Shown here: positions 49,606 to 58,367 of the stretch, piece after piece
Numbering within the stretch: position 1 is the stretch's first letter
Layout: every line of letters begins with the position of its first letter
NCBI RefSeq assembly: GCF_000717275.1
Contig: NZ_JNYV01000012.1
Coordinates: 1-64,000 of the forward strand
Length of the DNA: 64,000 nucleotides
DNA from: Kitasatospora arboriphila
Lineage (GTDB): Bacteria > Actinomycetota > Actinomycetes > Mycobacteriales > Mycobacteriaceae
Direction: 5' to 3'
Made by a program: the position numbers and the translations under genes
The notes under the pieces: generated by a model
Seen by the model: the letters and a program-made list of their open reading frames with translations, nothing else
Told to the model about the DNA's origin: nothing
Database searches by the model: none

Positions 49606-51597
49606 TCAGCCAGCGTTGTCCGGTGTTGTCGATCCGCGGACTCGCAACGAGGCAAACAGTTCGGAGGCCGCGGTAAGAATTCGGGTGGGTATCGGGCGGG
49701 CCGGAACGATCGAATCGATGTACTGGTCGAAAGGGGCTGGCCAGATTGTCTTCATGCATTCGGTCCGCCACGACACCAGCGCCATGATCCCGTCCGGGAA
49801 GAGAGGGTTGCGCCCGAAGTACTCGGAGATTCCCTCGATGAGTTGCAGCTGGGTCAGGGTCAGCACGGCAGGAGCCAAGATGTGTCCGTCAAACTCTTCC
49901 ATATGCGGCCGACTGCGAAGTTGTAGGTCGAGATCGGTGCTGTCGGTGTTGGGCACCCCGCCGTCGGGCACAACGATCAAGGGCACAAAGACCACGTCTG
50001 CTGGAAGCCCGAAGTCTTGCGATCCGGACTCAAACAACTGGCGCATCGTCTTCGCGAGTTGATCAAACTTCTCGCCGGGATTGCCGAACGTCGTCTCCAT
50101 GTCGAGCGCATAGGTGTCGACGTTGCCCAGGCCTTGTGCGAGGTGGGCGTCGAGATGATGGTTCGTTGCGTCGACAACGAGGCAGTATCGGCCAGCTTTC
50201 ACGACCCAGTCACAGGCCGAGGGGGTTTTTCCGCGGCGAGTAGACCATTTTGCTTGCAACTGACTTTCGCTGATGACTTCTGTCGCTGAGCGACTGTTCG
50301 TGGTGATGTTGGCAAGGGAGTCGCCGACAGTTCGTTCGAAAACATCGTTCATTCCGGCGCTGAACGATTCGGCGGGTGATCCGGGATCAGGGTCCTTCCC
50401 GAAGCGGAAGCCTGTCAGGCCGGCGAACGTCGGCCAGTAGAGCATCTGGCCGAAGAAGCGGTCGACGACCCAGTGGTAACGCAGCGCGATGATCTCTTCT
50501 CCAGACCCCGCACGCAAAAAAGGGAACCGGGTGAAGGTGAAACGTTGCTGATGAACAGAACCTTGTCTACGGTCTCGAGCGAGATCTTTTCGATACTGCC
50601 TTATGGGGCAGGACATCTCGTCAAAGCAGTAGTCGATCGCCGCCAATGATGCCCCGCTTGTCGCAAGCTCTGCTCGCGTGTACCGAAGCTTTCGCGACAT
50701 GATTCCGTCGAGTAGGAACTGCCCGAGTATCTGCAGATCCGCGAGTTCCACTCCGTTGGCGGTAGCAAATGTGTCTGAAGGGGTCTCGCCGAGAGCTGGG
50801 TCTGTCACACGTTCGGGCCAAGTCCGTTGCCACGTGGCAGCAAAGTTGCCCTGGGCAACTTCGGGTTTCAGAGGTGTGTCAGCGAGAACGCTGGCCACTT
50901 CCCCGGTCATGTTCTCACGCAGTTTGGCGATTGTCTGTTCGGCGTCCATTGAGAAGATCTCGGTCTGCATCCGGGCTATCGCGTCAGCGCTCAGGGTCCC
51001 GTCCTCTGAGTACTCGTTTGTGTTGTGCTCAGAGTTGATGCTCATCAGGAGTTCGGCGATTTGGCCGGGGGTTGGCCTGGCAGCTGACGACGTGATGTTG
51101 GCCGATTCGATAACTTCCCTGAGGAGTTGAGCCACTGTGCGTGGAACAATCAGAACGTCACCTTTCGCAACTCTTTTGGCAAGTGTTGCGCCCCATGGTT
51201 CGAGGATCGAATCAACGAAGCGGCGTTCGATGCGTTGCGCCTGCTGGTCAGTCGTCGTTGCGATGTCGTACGACGACAACAGCTCAGCAACCGACGTAAG
51301 TGTCAGTTCCAAGTCGAGGGAAGCGATTAGTTCGATGCGGGCTTCGTGTGTCAGCGCGGTCAGGCCGACGTCCGGGGCCATGACCGGAAAATTTTGTTCG
51401 GCCACCATTTGCTGCATCAGCGCGACGTCGGCGTTCAGGTTTCCCGAACCTAGCTGGGCTAGTCGTGGGTCAATGTGTGGGGGACGAGGATGCGGCATTG
51501 CTTGGGTGGTCGGCGGTGGCGCTGGCTTCCGGGGCGTTGACTTCTTCGGCGGACGGTTGGGATTGCTACGCCCGTATCGCTTCTTGTTCCCGGCCAT
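49606..51597 (-). CDS. Large protein with nuclease-like C-terminus, unknown
   Basis: A 663-residue protein. The first 55 residues are basic and proline-rich, 60-330 are helical, and from about 410 to 520 a nuclease-like pattern can be seen: DVFERTVGDSLA, then SACDWVVKAGRYCLVVDATN, which recalls PD-(D/E)xK folds but has D-A-T in place of E-x-K, so it may be inactive or different. It is co-directional with the OGG-fold gene 12 bases downstream. No family is recognised. Candidate component of an uncharacterised defence module. Confidence 0.6.
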   Translation of the reverse strand: MAGNKKRYGRSNPNRPPKKSTPRKPAPPPTTQAMPHPRPPHIDPRLAQLGSGNLNADVALMQQMVAEQNFPVMAPDVGLTALTHEARIELIASLDLELTLTSVAELLSSYDIATTTDQQAQRIERRFVDSILEPWGATLAKRVAKGDVLIVPRTVAQLLREVIESANITSSAARPTPGQIAELLMSINSEHNTNEYSEDGTLSADAIARMQTEIFSMDAEQTIAKLRENMTGEVASVLADTPLKPEVAQGNFAATWQRTWPERVTDPALGETPSDTFATANGVELADLQILGQFLLDGIMSRKLRYTRAELATSGASLAAIDYCFDEMSCPIRQYRKDLARDRRQGSVHQQRFTFTRFPFLRAGSGEEIIALRYHWVVDRFFGQMLYWPTFAGLTGFRFGKDPDPGSPAESFSAGMNDVFERTVGDSLANITTNSRSATEVISESQLQAKWSTRRGKTPSACDWVVKAGRYCLVVDATNHHLDAHLAQGLGNVDTYALDMETTFGNPGEKFDQLAKTMRQLFESGSQDFGLPADVVFVPLIVVPDGGVPNTDSTDLDLQLRSRPHMEEFDGHILAPAVLTLTQLQLIEGISEYFGRNPLFPDGIMALVSWRTECMKTIWPAPFDQYIDSIVPARPIPTRILTAASELFASLRVRGSTTPDNAG

Positions 51598-52003
51598 TTG
51601 TTACCCCCGCTTCGTGAGTGCCTTTCCACCTGACCATAGGTGCTGGGTCCGACTACCTGGCGATCACTAATAGCTGCTTGCGGTGGAAGTGGAGCTGCGG
51701 TTCGTCATGTCCGCCGGCCGGGTTGTCTGCTGTTGACGTCGATTGTCTGCCCCGTTGTCCTAAGCCCGAGGCCGCGCAGCGGCCGATTCTCGGCCGCGCG
51801 AAGCGTGGCCGTCTCCCGAATGCTCCGCAACGTGAGGCGGGGAGCCTTACGGACGGTTAGTCCGGCGGAGCAAGATATAACTTAGGTCCCCTAAGTCGTG
51901 GTGTTCAGCCAAGCTTGGGGCTAGGCTGAACACGAGAAGAGATGAGGTTCCGCGCTTGGGGCGCGGGCCTTCGGCACCGGGACGGCATCGACAGGGGGTT
52001 CGC
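51598..52003. other. Region before mobC with the candidate oriT
   Basis: No gene is supported. It contains GC-rich repeats around 51765-51820 (CGGCCGCGC type) and two perfect inverted repeats at 51880-51933 that lie 70-125 bases before the mobC start. It also has the ribosome site AGGGGG before GTG 52004. Confidence 0.6.
51880..51933. promoter_or_regulatory. Candidate origin of transfer
   Basis: ACTTAGG-TCC-CCTAAGT, then GTGTTCAGCC and its exact complement across 13 bases. Inverted repeats directly upstream of mobC and the relaxase are the normal arrangement of oriT. The nick site cannot be named from sequence alone. Confidence 0.6.
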
Positions 52004-52453
52004 GTGGCGGGGAGTACGTCGGTTCGGCGCAAGCGGCAGGCGAATGTTCCTGGTGGGCGGACTGCGTCGCCGTTCAAGGTCAAACCGACTGATGAGCAGC
52101 GGGAGTTGTTGGTGTTGCGCGCGGCGGCTGAAGGGGTGTCGGTGCCGCGGTTGTTGATCGAGTCGACGCTCAATCCGCAGTGGCGGGGTGAGGGTCCGGA
52201 CGCGGTGATGTCGCGCCGGCAGGAAGCATTGGTGGCGTTGGAGCAGGCTGCGGACACCCGGAATCTGTTGCTGGCGATCGGCCGCAACATCAACCAGATC
52301 GCAAAGCATGTGAACTCGACTGACGGTGAGTTGCCGGAGGAGTTGTCGGCGGCGTTGGCGTCAGTGACCCGGTCGTGCGATGAGGTGACGCGGCGGATGC
52401 GTCAGGTGTCGTCGGGTCGCACCGCTGCGCAGTCTGCGGCGGTGACGCGGTGA
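52004..52453 (+). CDS. MobC-like relaxosome protein
   Basis: A 149-residue protein starting at GTG 52004. A basic N-terminus with RRKRQANVPGG is followed by a RHH-type FKVKPTDEQRELLVLRAAAE and the MobC helix LLLAIGRNINQIAKHVN. It overlaps the relaxase start by four bases. It should bind oriT and help open DNA for the relaxase. Confidence 0.85.
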   Translation: MAGSTSVRRKRQANVPGGRTASPFKVKPTDEQRELLVLRAAAEGVSVPRLLIESTLNPQWRGEGPDAVMSRRQEALVALEQAADTRNLLLAIGRNINQIAKHVNSTDGELPEELSAALASVTRSCDEVTRRMRQVSSGRTAAQSAAVTR

Positions 52454-54345
52454 GGGGCAAGATCACTCGCGGCCAGAAGATGGCCGGCCTGATCTATTAC
52501 TTGCAGGGTCCGGGCAAGCACAACGAGCACACCAATCCGCACATGGTTGCCGGTCGGGGCGGTGCGGTCGAGCGGTTCATGTGGTCGGCCGACAACTCGG
52601 TTCGGGTGTTGTCGAAAGACGACGCGATCGCGATTGCCCGCGAACTCGATGAACCCCATGTACTGCATGACGTGAAGGTTCCGTGGGTCGATCCCAAACG
52701 TAAGAAGGCGGCGCTGGCGGAGGGCTACACCGAGACCGGGGCGCGGGCGATGGCGCGGGTTGAAGATGCGAATGTGTGGCAGTGCTCGCTGGCTCTGCGA
52801 GCCGACGAGGCCGAGTTGAGCGATGAGTTGTGGGGCAAGATCGCCGAAGAGTTCATGCGCGAGATGGGCTTTGACTCGGTCGATCCCACCGACGCAGGCA
52901 GCCGGTGGGTGGCCATCCATCACGGCAAGAGCACGAACGGCAACGACCACATCCATATCGCGGCGTCGATGGTCCGCGAGGACGGGTCGTTGGTGAAGTT
53001 GTTCGTGCCCCCCGCGCCGGGACAGAAGCCGCAAGGCGACGGCCCACGTTCCTCACAGGTCATCCAGATGCTCGAACGCAAGTACAACTTGCAGATCGAC
53101 CGGGATGACCAAGCTGTGTCGCCGTCGTACCACCAGGCTGAGGTCGAGACCGCGTTGCAGATGCGCCCCGACGTTGATGCACCCGCCGTGGAGGCCGGCC
53201 GCACGGCCGATCGCCCGGCTACCGAGGCGGGCAAGAAAGCAAAGCAGCAGCGCGGCGAGCCAGTGCGGTTCGAACTGGCACGTCGGGTACGGGCGGCCGC
53301 CACAGCAGCCAACGACGAGGCCGACTTTGTCGAGCTGTTGGCAAAGCAGCTCGACGTAGTGGTGCGGCCGCGATGGTCGGACACCGAGAACAAAGTTGTC
53401 GGCTACTCGGTCGGATTGATGTCGGCTGGGACCGACAAAGCGAGAATGGACGCGGCGGACGTCGTTTGGTACTCGGGAACGAGTTTGGGTCGCGACCTGA
53501 CGATCACACAGCTGCGTAAGCAGTGGGGTGTGGCCAGTTCGGAGATCGACAGCATGGCTCGGCGACGGTGGCGCACGCATGCAATTGGCGCACCCGCACG
53601 TGATCCCGACGCGGTCGAGCGAGCGCGCGCGAAGCTGCCGTACACGGTGCCCGACGAACCGGCAGTCGCAACGGCCGAAGGTGTCGATGCTGCCGCGATC
53701 CAGCGGCGGCAGCTAGACCAGGCGCGCCGCGAGCTGGCGGGGTGGACCGACTACGTACGGTCGATCCCTGCCGAAGACCGCGAGCAGGTCGCACGAGCGG
53801 CCGGCGTTGTATCTGGGGTGTTCGCCGCGTGGTCCTCGCGCACCGAACCGATCCCCGGGCCATTGGCCCACGCAGCGAACACATTGGCACGCACCGCCTC
53901 ACGGACCTACAGCCGACCGCGCCCGGTGATGCGCACCCGGTCATCGGGCACACGCGCCGCCGCGGTGTTGATGATGGCGTCAGCGCACACCGACCCGGCG
54001 ATGGCGTGGGCGATGGTCATGGGCCAACTCCTGGCCGCTGTCGAAGCGATCGCCGACGCACAAGCAGCGGCGAACAACGCCGCTGCTGCACAACGTCTGA
54101 CAGCGCTCCGCCAGCAACAACTCGCTGAACGCGCCCAACGAATCGTTGGCACCACGGCAGTCCTCGAAGCTGAACCCGCACGCCGCCATCTCTCGGACGA
54201 CGAGTTCGCCGCCCTGCAAACACCGACACCAACACGCGGCCCACTCGCACAACCGCCCAGCGATACGCGACACCAAGACGCCTCGCCCCGGCGAAGCGGA
54301 TACGACGACGCACTCCGCCGCCGGCGAGACGGGCCACGCCGGTAG
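52450..54345 (+). CDS. MOBP-type relaxase
   Basis: A 631-residue DNA relaxase. The N-terminal domain has tyrosines in GLIYYLQGPGK and the metal triad GNDHIHIAASMVRED (H-x-H). The remaining 400 residues are a helical, alanine-rich tail with no helicase motif. It is coupled to the MobC-like gene. It should nick oriT and lead the strand into the recipient cell. Confidence 0.88.
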   Translation: MRGKITRGQKMAGLIYYLQGPGKHNEHTNPHMVAGRGGAVERFMWSADNSVRVLSKDDAIAIARELDEPHVLHDVKVPWVDPKRKKAALAEGYTETGARAMARVEDANVWQCSLALRADEAELSDELWGKIAEEFMREMGFDSVDPTDAGSRWVAIHHGKSTNGNDHIHIAASMVREDGSLVKLFVPPAPGQKPQGDGPRSSQVIQMLERKYNLQIDRDDQAVSPSYHQAEVETALQMRPDVDAPAVEAGRTADRPATEAGKKAKQQRGEPVRFELARRVRAAATAANDEADFVELLAKQLDVVVRPRWSDTENKVVGYSVGLMSAGTDKARMDAADVVWYSGTSLGRDLTITQLRKQWGVASSEIDSMARRRWRTHAIGAPARDPDAVERARAKLPYTVPDEPAVATAEGVDAAAIQRRQLDQARRELAGWTDYVRSIPAEDREQVARAAGVVSGVFAAWSSRTEPIPGPLAHAANTLARTASRTYSRPRPVMRTRSSGTRAAAVLMMASAHTDPAMAWAMVMGQLLAAVEAIADAQAAANNAAAAQRLTALRQQQLAERAQRIVGTTAVLEAEPARRHLSDDEFAALQTPTPTRGPLAQPPSDTRHQDASPRRSGYDDALRRRRDGPRR

Positions 54346-54397
54346 ACCGTTTGACCGACCCCACGGGCTGATTGCAAGCCCTGCAACACTTGTGGCC

Positions 54398-54919
54398 ATG
54401 ACCCGGCACCGCGTGTTCTCACTGGCCCGCATCACTGGCCATAGTGTGTGGTGGGTCTTTATGGTGGTGACGCTCTTTGCGGGTGGCATTACTTGGACGG
54501 GTGCCAGTAGTTATGGCTACGGCTACTTCCTTGGCGCCACGTCTTTTGCTGGGTGGTCGGGGGATTGGACGGCCAACACTCCGATTCAAGCGCCGGTGGC
54601 CATTACGGATTTCGCTGCATCGTCGTCGTACCAGGACCCGTGGACGCAGTTGGAGGTGTGGTCGGTGGTGACGTTCGTGGTGGTGCTCATCGCTGCTGTG
54701 GTCGAGGCGATTGCAGTACGCCAGGTAGTGCCGGGGATCGTGACGGTCGCCGCGCCGTGCGTGGCGTTTGGACTGTTGTTGTTGGCTACCCCCGGCGTCC
54801 TCGACTCTGTCGAGTTCAGCACGATGCTCACCGTGGCTGTGGTGTTGGTTGCGGTCGCCGTCCGTGAGATTTGGGCACGCGGGTTCGCGCCGCGGCCGAG
54901 TGGCCTACAGAGACAATGA
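54398..54919 (+). CDS. Membrane protein, four helices
   Basis: A 173-residue protein with hydrophobic segments near 18-35, 85-105, 112-130 and 140-155. CTGCAACACTTG shortly before the ATG only weakly resembles the shared leader motif. It overlaps the nuclease-like lipoprotein gene by four bases, so the two are co-translated. Function unknown. Confidence 0.6.
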   Translation: MTRHRVFSLARITGHSVWWVFMVVTLFAGGITWTGASSYGYGYFLGATSFAGWSGDWTANTPIQAPVAITDFAASSSYQDPWTQLEVWSVVTFVVVLIAAVVEAIAVRQVVPGIVTVAAPCVAFGLLLLATPGVLDSVEFSTMLTVAVVLVAVAVREIWARGFAPRPSGLQRQ

Positions 54920-55506
54920 CGGTCGCGAAGCGCGGGTGGCAGCCGGCGGCGGTAGGGTGCGCGGTCCTGCTGATATTGGCCGGGTGCGGGGGTGATTGGG
55001 ATCGAACTTCGGGCTACAGCTATACCAACAGACCGCCTTCGGAGACGGTGGTTCTCGAGCGGATAGACCCTGAAGCCAAGCCCGTGGTCCAGGTTGTTTC
55101 GGGCGACACTGTGGTGGTCGATCTCGACGGGGTGGAGACGACGATCAAGATCATCGGCATCGAGGCGGCCGATGCGACGTCGTCAGACAACCGGGAACGC
55201 TGTCTGGCCAAGAAGTCGGCCGAGCACCTGAAGTCCGTTCTCCCGGAGACCGGTGTCCGAGTCCATTACCAGGACGGCCAACCTCGAACCGACGGTCAAG
55301 GGAACACTCGCGCACATCTCACTGGGCGCATGACAGCCAGCTCATCGGTGGCGGTGGAGCAACTTACGACAGGGTGGGCCAGGAGAATCTCGGACCCGGC
55401 CGACGCCATGAACCTGATCCACGATGGCATGCACATGCAGACTGACGCGGAAAATTCTGCGCGTGCAGCGCAAGTGGGGATCTGGGATCCCGATGAGTGT
55501 CGCTGA
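54916..55506 (+). CDS. Degenerate thermonuclease-like lipoprotein
   Basis: A 196-residue protein with lipobox LILAGC and a SNase-like fold (VVQVVSGDTVVVDLDGVETT, IKIIGIEAADA). The catalytic residues of the family are altered: K for R and A-A-D for the D-T-P-E part. GNTRAHLTGRM replaces the RYGR segment. It is probably inactive as a nuclease and may have a structural or binding role. The active relative is at 38427-38981. Confidence 0.65.
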   Translation: MTVAKRGWQPAAVGCAVLLILAGCGGDWDRTSGYSYTNRPPSETVVLERIDPEAKPVVQVVSGDTVVVDLDGVETTIKIIGIEAADATSSDNRERCLAKKSAEHLKSVLPETGVRVHYQDGQPRTDGQGNTRAHLTGRMTASSSVAVEQLTTGWARRISDPADAMNLIHDGMHMQTDAENSARAAQVGIWDPDECR

Positions 55507-55591
55507 TCAGCCATGGGTTGTGGAGGACGGATCACGACTCTGACAGTGCCCGCGAACCCGAACTAACCTCCCGGGTCTCGCCGCCGCGCAA

Positions 55592-56797
55592 CTAGCCAGT
55601 AGTGGCCGCCGGCTCGGACCCGCTCGGTGTCGAGGAAGGCGTGGACTTTCCAGGCGATGCTGGGCCGGCATTGTTGAGGTCGAGAATTGTTAGTGCGAGC
55701 CGCGGCGCATCGCTGACCCTGTCAGCGGGAGCAAGAAATTCTCTTGCACTCAAAGTGGCGTAGACACAAACCCATTGGTACTCGTCGCGGGACACCTGCA
55801 ATGTGACTGCCATGTCGGTAGACCCCGTTGACGTTGGTCCACTCTCACCCCAGTACAACGTGCGCGTCGTCGCACCTTCGACCTGAGTTTCAAGTTCCCC
55901 CTCGGCGTCAGGAGCGGCGCCAGCGACAACCTCGCGGCCGGGTTTTCTAGGGTTCCTGCATGCCGCTTCGATGGTGCTTGGAACTTCGGTCTTGACAGCC
56001 ATGACCCGCACGAGCATCTTGTCCCTACTTCGAAGAGAGAGACCAGAGCCCGCCACCTGTATGTTCACAAGCCGGGCGTTCTCCGAATCTGTCTGAGCAG
56101 ACACAACAATGTCGGGCTGTTCACGTTGAGCGATTGCCTCAGTGCCCCAGAATGCGACCAACAAGGCACCGGCCAGCACAAGCAGGGAACCAATGACTTC
56201 CGGCCCAATGATGTGGATGTCAGCGAGTAGTCGGGGCGTTTTCTCCGGTGCGAATCGCAACGCAGCAAAGGACAGCACGATGATCACCAGCCCGGAGATA
56301 ACAAAGGCAATAGCTACGGGCGCCGACCAGCTGAAGTCGTCCGCCCACCAGAGTCCGAAAACAAGGGCCGCTACACCCAGTATGAAGACGATGAGGGCTC
56401 TGTCGGGGGCGGAGAGACTTGCCTTGTGCTGGGCGGCGGTTCGCGCCTGCTGTGCGCGAACGGCCGCAGCTACTGCAGGGAGTGTCACTCCTATGAGAAC
56501 CAACGCAAGTGGAATAAACACGTGATTTGGTTCATCGCGAATAAACCGCGACCGCGCATCGCCTTCTAGTCCGAGGGCGATGAGGACGCCGACGATGACC
56601 GCGGTGCCAAGCGGAATGGCCATGCGCGCAGCGTCAGTGATCATCGCCCCCGTTGTCTTTGGCCCTGGCTCTGGCGGGCCTTCGGGAGCAACAGGCGGGG
56701 GCGGGCCTTGGGGAGCAACAGGCGGGGGCGGGCCTTGGGGAGCAGCAGGCGGGGGCGGGCCTTGGGGAGCGACAGGCGGGCCGGCGGGGTTGTTCAC
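55592..56797 (-). CDS. Membrane protein with proline-rich repeat N-terminus
   Basis: About 401 residues from GTG 56797, which has AAGGGAG before it. Repeats of APQGPPPPV fill residues 8-45, four membrane helices follow (about 60-230), and the C-terminal half is extracytoplasmic. The repeats are encoded by a 27-bp tandem array. Proline-rich cytoplasmic tails bind partner proteins; the partner is unknown. Confidence 0.65.
   Translation of the reverse strand: MNNPAGPPVAPQGPPPPAAPQGPPPPVAPQGPPPPVAPEGPPEPGPKTTGAMITDAARMAIPLGTAVIVGVLIALGLEGDARSRFIRDEPNHVFIPLALVLIGVTLPAVAAAVRAQQARTAAQHKASLSAPDRALIVFILGVAALVFGLWWADDFSWSAPVAIAFVISGLVIIVLSFAALRFAPEKTPRLLADIHIIGPEVIGSLLVLAGALLVAFWGTEAIAQREQPDIVVSAQTDSENARLVNIQVAGSGLSLRSRDKMLVRVMAVKTEVPSTIEAACRNPRKPGREVVAGAAPDAEGELETQVEGATTRTLYWGESGPTSTGSTDMAVTLQVSRDEYQWVCVYATLSAREFLAPADRVSDAPRLALTILDLNNAGPASPGKSTPSSTPSGSEPAATTG
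56674..56781 (-). repeat. Four 27-bp tandem repeats
   Basis: Units start at 56674, 56701, 56728 and 56755 and differ by one to three bases. Each encodes nine residues of the proline-rich tail. The repeat count is likely to vary between strains. Confidence 0.9.
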
Positions 56798-57077
56798 GGA
56801 ATGCTCCCTTCGCCTACGAACTAGGTGCACTGACTGTAGTGCTCTTGTCGGCCTGACTTTCGTGAAACTACGAATGATCCGAAGGAAAGCAAAACTAGTT
56901 AGTGCACAGCAGTATTGCGCTACCTAGGTGTCGGTTGCGCTGCGTTGAGTTGTCGCTCAGGGTCTCGGGTCCGGCGAGGGGGCTTACGCGCTCCTGCCTC
57001 GCCTCTTCATCTGTATCGACCGCGAAGCCGTGGTGATGCTGGTGGCAATGTGTCATTGCTGTCGATCTAATGGGGCA

Positions 57078-57158
57078 AGCCTGGTCCCGGTGCTCGCGGT
57101 CTAAGGGGGGTGCGAGCACCTGGATGCGACGGGGGGAGTGTCGCATTGGGACCAGGCT
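57078..57158. other. 81-base three-way-junction structure
   Basis: Three perfect stems make a clover-like form: AGCCTGGTCCC (57078-57088) with GGGACCAGGCT (57148-57158); GGTGCTCGC (57089-57097) with GCGAGCACC (57112-57120); ATGCGAC (57124-57130) with GTCGCAT (57140-57146). The two inner loops each hold six Gs. It could be a small RNA, a single-strand origin or a recombination site. Which strand is used is not known. Confidence 0.75.
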
Positions 57159-57670
57159 CGGTGGTGAACGTTAGCAGTGCGCACGGACATTCGTAATGTC
57201 ACCAGGAGGTGTTTCGACACACAGGGCACTTGAACGGTCAGCGGGTTGGGCCCGTTGGGTTGCGGTGAGGCGTGTCGTGGATGGGTGCGGAGGGCGCGTG
57301 TCCGTTGGTGGCTCGGGGGATGTCGTGGCGAGGGTGGTTCGCTGTGGCGTCGAGGACCGACGGCGGGCCTTGGGCGCGATCGTTGTCGCGTTGTTGCCGG
57401 CGTTGGGCTACCCGGGTACCGAGCTGATTGCCGGGCGGGTCGGTGGATAGTTCTTTCTGGAATCTCTTGGGCTTGCTCGACGAGGAACACTGAGGCTTGG
57501 GCGCGCTGCGTCTCGGAGGACTCTGGCCGAAGGATGAGGTCGGCGCATCGGGTTTCGGCGTGGTGGGCGAAGGAGCGGCGTCGGGTGCTGCCGGGGGGTT
57601 CTCTGTCGGCGTCGATCAGGTTCTGTCGGGCGTCATCGAGGAGGTAGGCGGGATCGTCGGGAATGCTCAC
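57101..57670 (-). CDS. Doubtful protein of 189 residues
   Basis: The first 75 residues from GTG 57670 (VSIPDDPAYLLDDARQNLID and HAETRCADLILRPESSETQR) look like protein and AAGGA precedes the start. The remaining residues are R/P/S-rich and end inside the three-way junction, so the C-terminus is doubtful or frameshifted. It lies 72 bases after the secreted-protein gene. Confidence 0.4.
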   Translation of the reverse strand: MSIPDDPAYLLDDARQNLIDADREPPGSTRRRSFAHHAETRCADLILRPESSETQRAQASVFLVEQAQEIPERTIHRPARQSARYPGSPTPATTRQRSRPRPAVGPRRHSEPPSPRHPPSHQRTRALRTHPRHASPQPNGPNPLTVQVPCVSKHLLVTLRMSVRTANVHHRAWSQCDTPPVASRCSHPP

Positions 57671-57741
57671 TGGTGGAGGTCCTTTGGTTGAATGGGTAGA
57701 GCCGCCGACACGTGGGGTGTCGGCGGCTCCAGGTCCGGGTG

Positions 57742-57987
57742 TTAGATCGTTTCGCCCCAGAAGTAGTACGCCTGCACGGGCCAGAAGTCGTGGAAACATC
57801 CCGACACCCTGATGTAGGGAGTCATCGCCGTTTGGCAAGCCTGCATCGACGGGTACGGGCCCACTTTGTAATTGGGCCAGTTGGGATCGTCGGCGTTGGC
57901 GGTGCCGCCGCCGGCTCCCACCGCGATGGTGGCAGCGGCAGCGATTGTCATTGCGCTGGCGGCGATTTTGGAGCGTATCGAGGTCAT
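57742..57987 (-). CDS. Small secreted protein
   Basis: An 81-residue protein with a signal peptide (AASAMTIAAAATIAVGAGGG, cleavage near TANA-DD) and a mature part of about 50 residues with two cysteines, rich in aromatic residues (FHDFWPVQAYYFWGE). It lies just after a TCTGCAACCA leader. It may be a surface factor in the mating region; function unknown. Confidence 0.65.
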   Translation of the reverse strand: MTSIRSKIAASAMTIAAAATIAVGAGGGTANADDPNWPNYKVGPYPSMQACQTAMTPYIRVSGCFHDFWPVQAYYFWGETI

Positions 57988-58002
57988 GGTGATCCTTGTC
58001 TT

Positions 58003-58014
58003 TGGTTGCAGAGA
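58003..58014 (-). promoter_or_regulatory. Shared leader motif TCTGCAACCA (copy 4)
   Basis: TCTCTGCAACCA on the minus strand, 15 bases before the secreted-protein ATG. A partial second copy (TTCTGCAAC) adjoins it. Confidence 0.55.
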
Positions 58015-58109
58015 GTTGCAGAAGACTGATTGCTGTATGCGATTGCTTGTGTCGAATCGTTGAATGTTGCGGCTGTGTGCCTCCTTTCGAGGTGGCCGTG
58101 CGGATCGGG

Positions 58110-58367
58110 CTAGTCCCGGTCGCTGAGGTCGTAGGTGTGCGCAGCAATGCGCAATCCGAAGGTGCTTGGCGTCGCGATGAGTTCAGCTGCTGCCTTGTCG
58201 GCGGCGGCGGGGTGCGCACCGTTGACGGGCGTGAGCACGAGATAGACCTCCCCGGCGCTGGCGGGGTGGGCGTCGACGGTCACTGTTCGCAGTTGCCTGG
58301 CGAGGCTGGCTGCCCAGTGGGCGTCGGGTTGGACGCCGATTGGTAGTGCGGCGCGCACGATCACCAT
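58110..58367 (-). CDS. Small hypothetical protein, 85 residues
   Basis: MVIVRAALPIGVQPDAHWAA opens a small alpha/beta protein, with GEVYLVLTPVNGAHPAAADK and a terminal helix. It overlaps the NrdH-like gene by seven bases. No family is recognised. Confidence 0.5.
   Translation of the reverse strand: MVIVRAALPIGVQPDAHWAASLARQLRTVTVDAHPASAGEVYLVLTPVNGAHPAAADKAAAELIATPSTFGLRIAAHTYDLSDRD

Noticed and set aside
57196-57647. Plus-strand frames opposite the 189-residue minus-strand frame
   Set aside because: V/G/R-rich composition typical of shadows, and no start signal.
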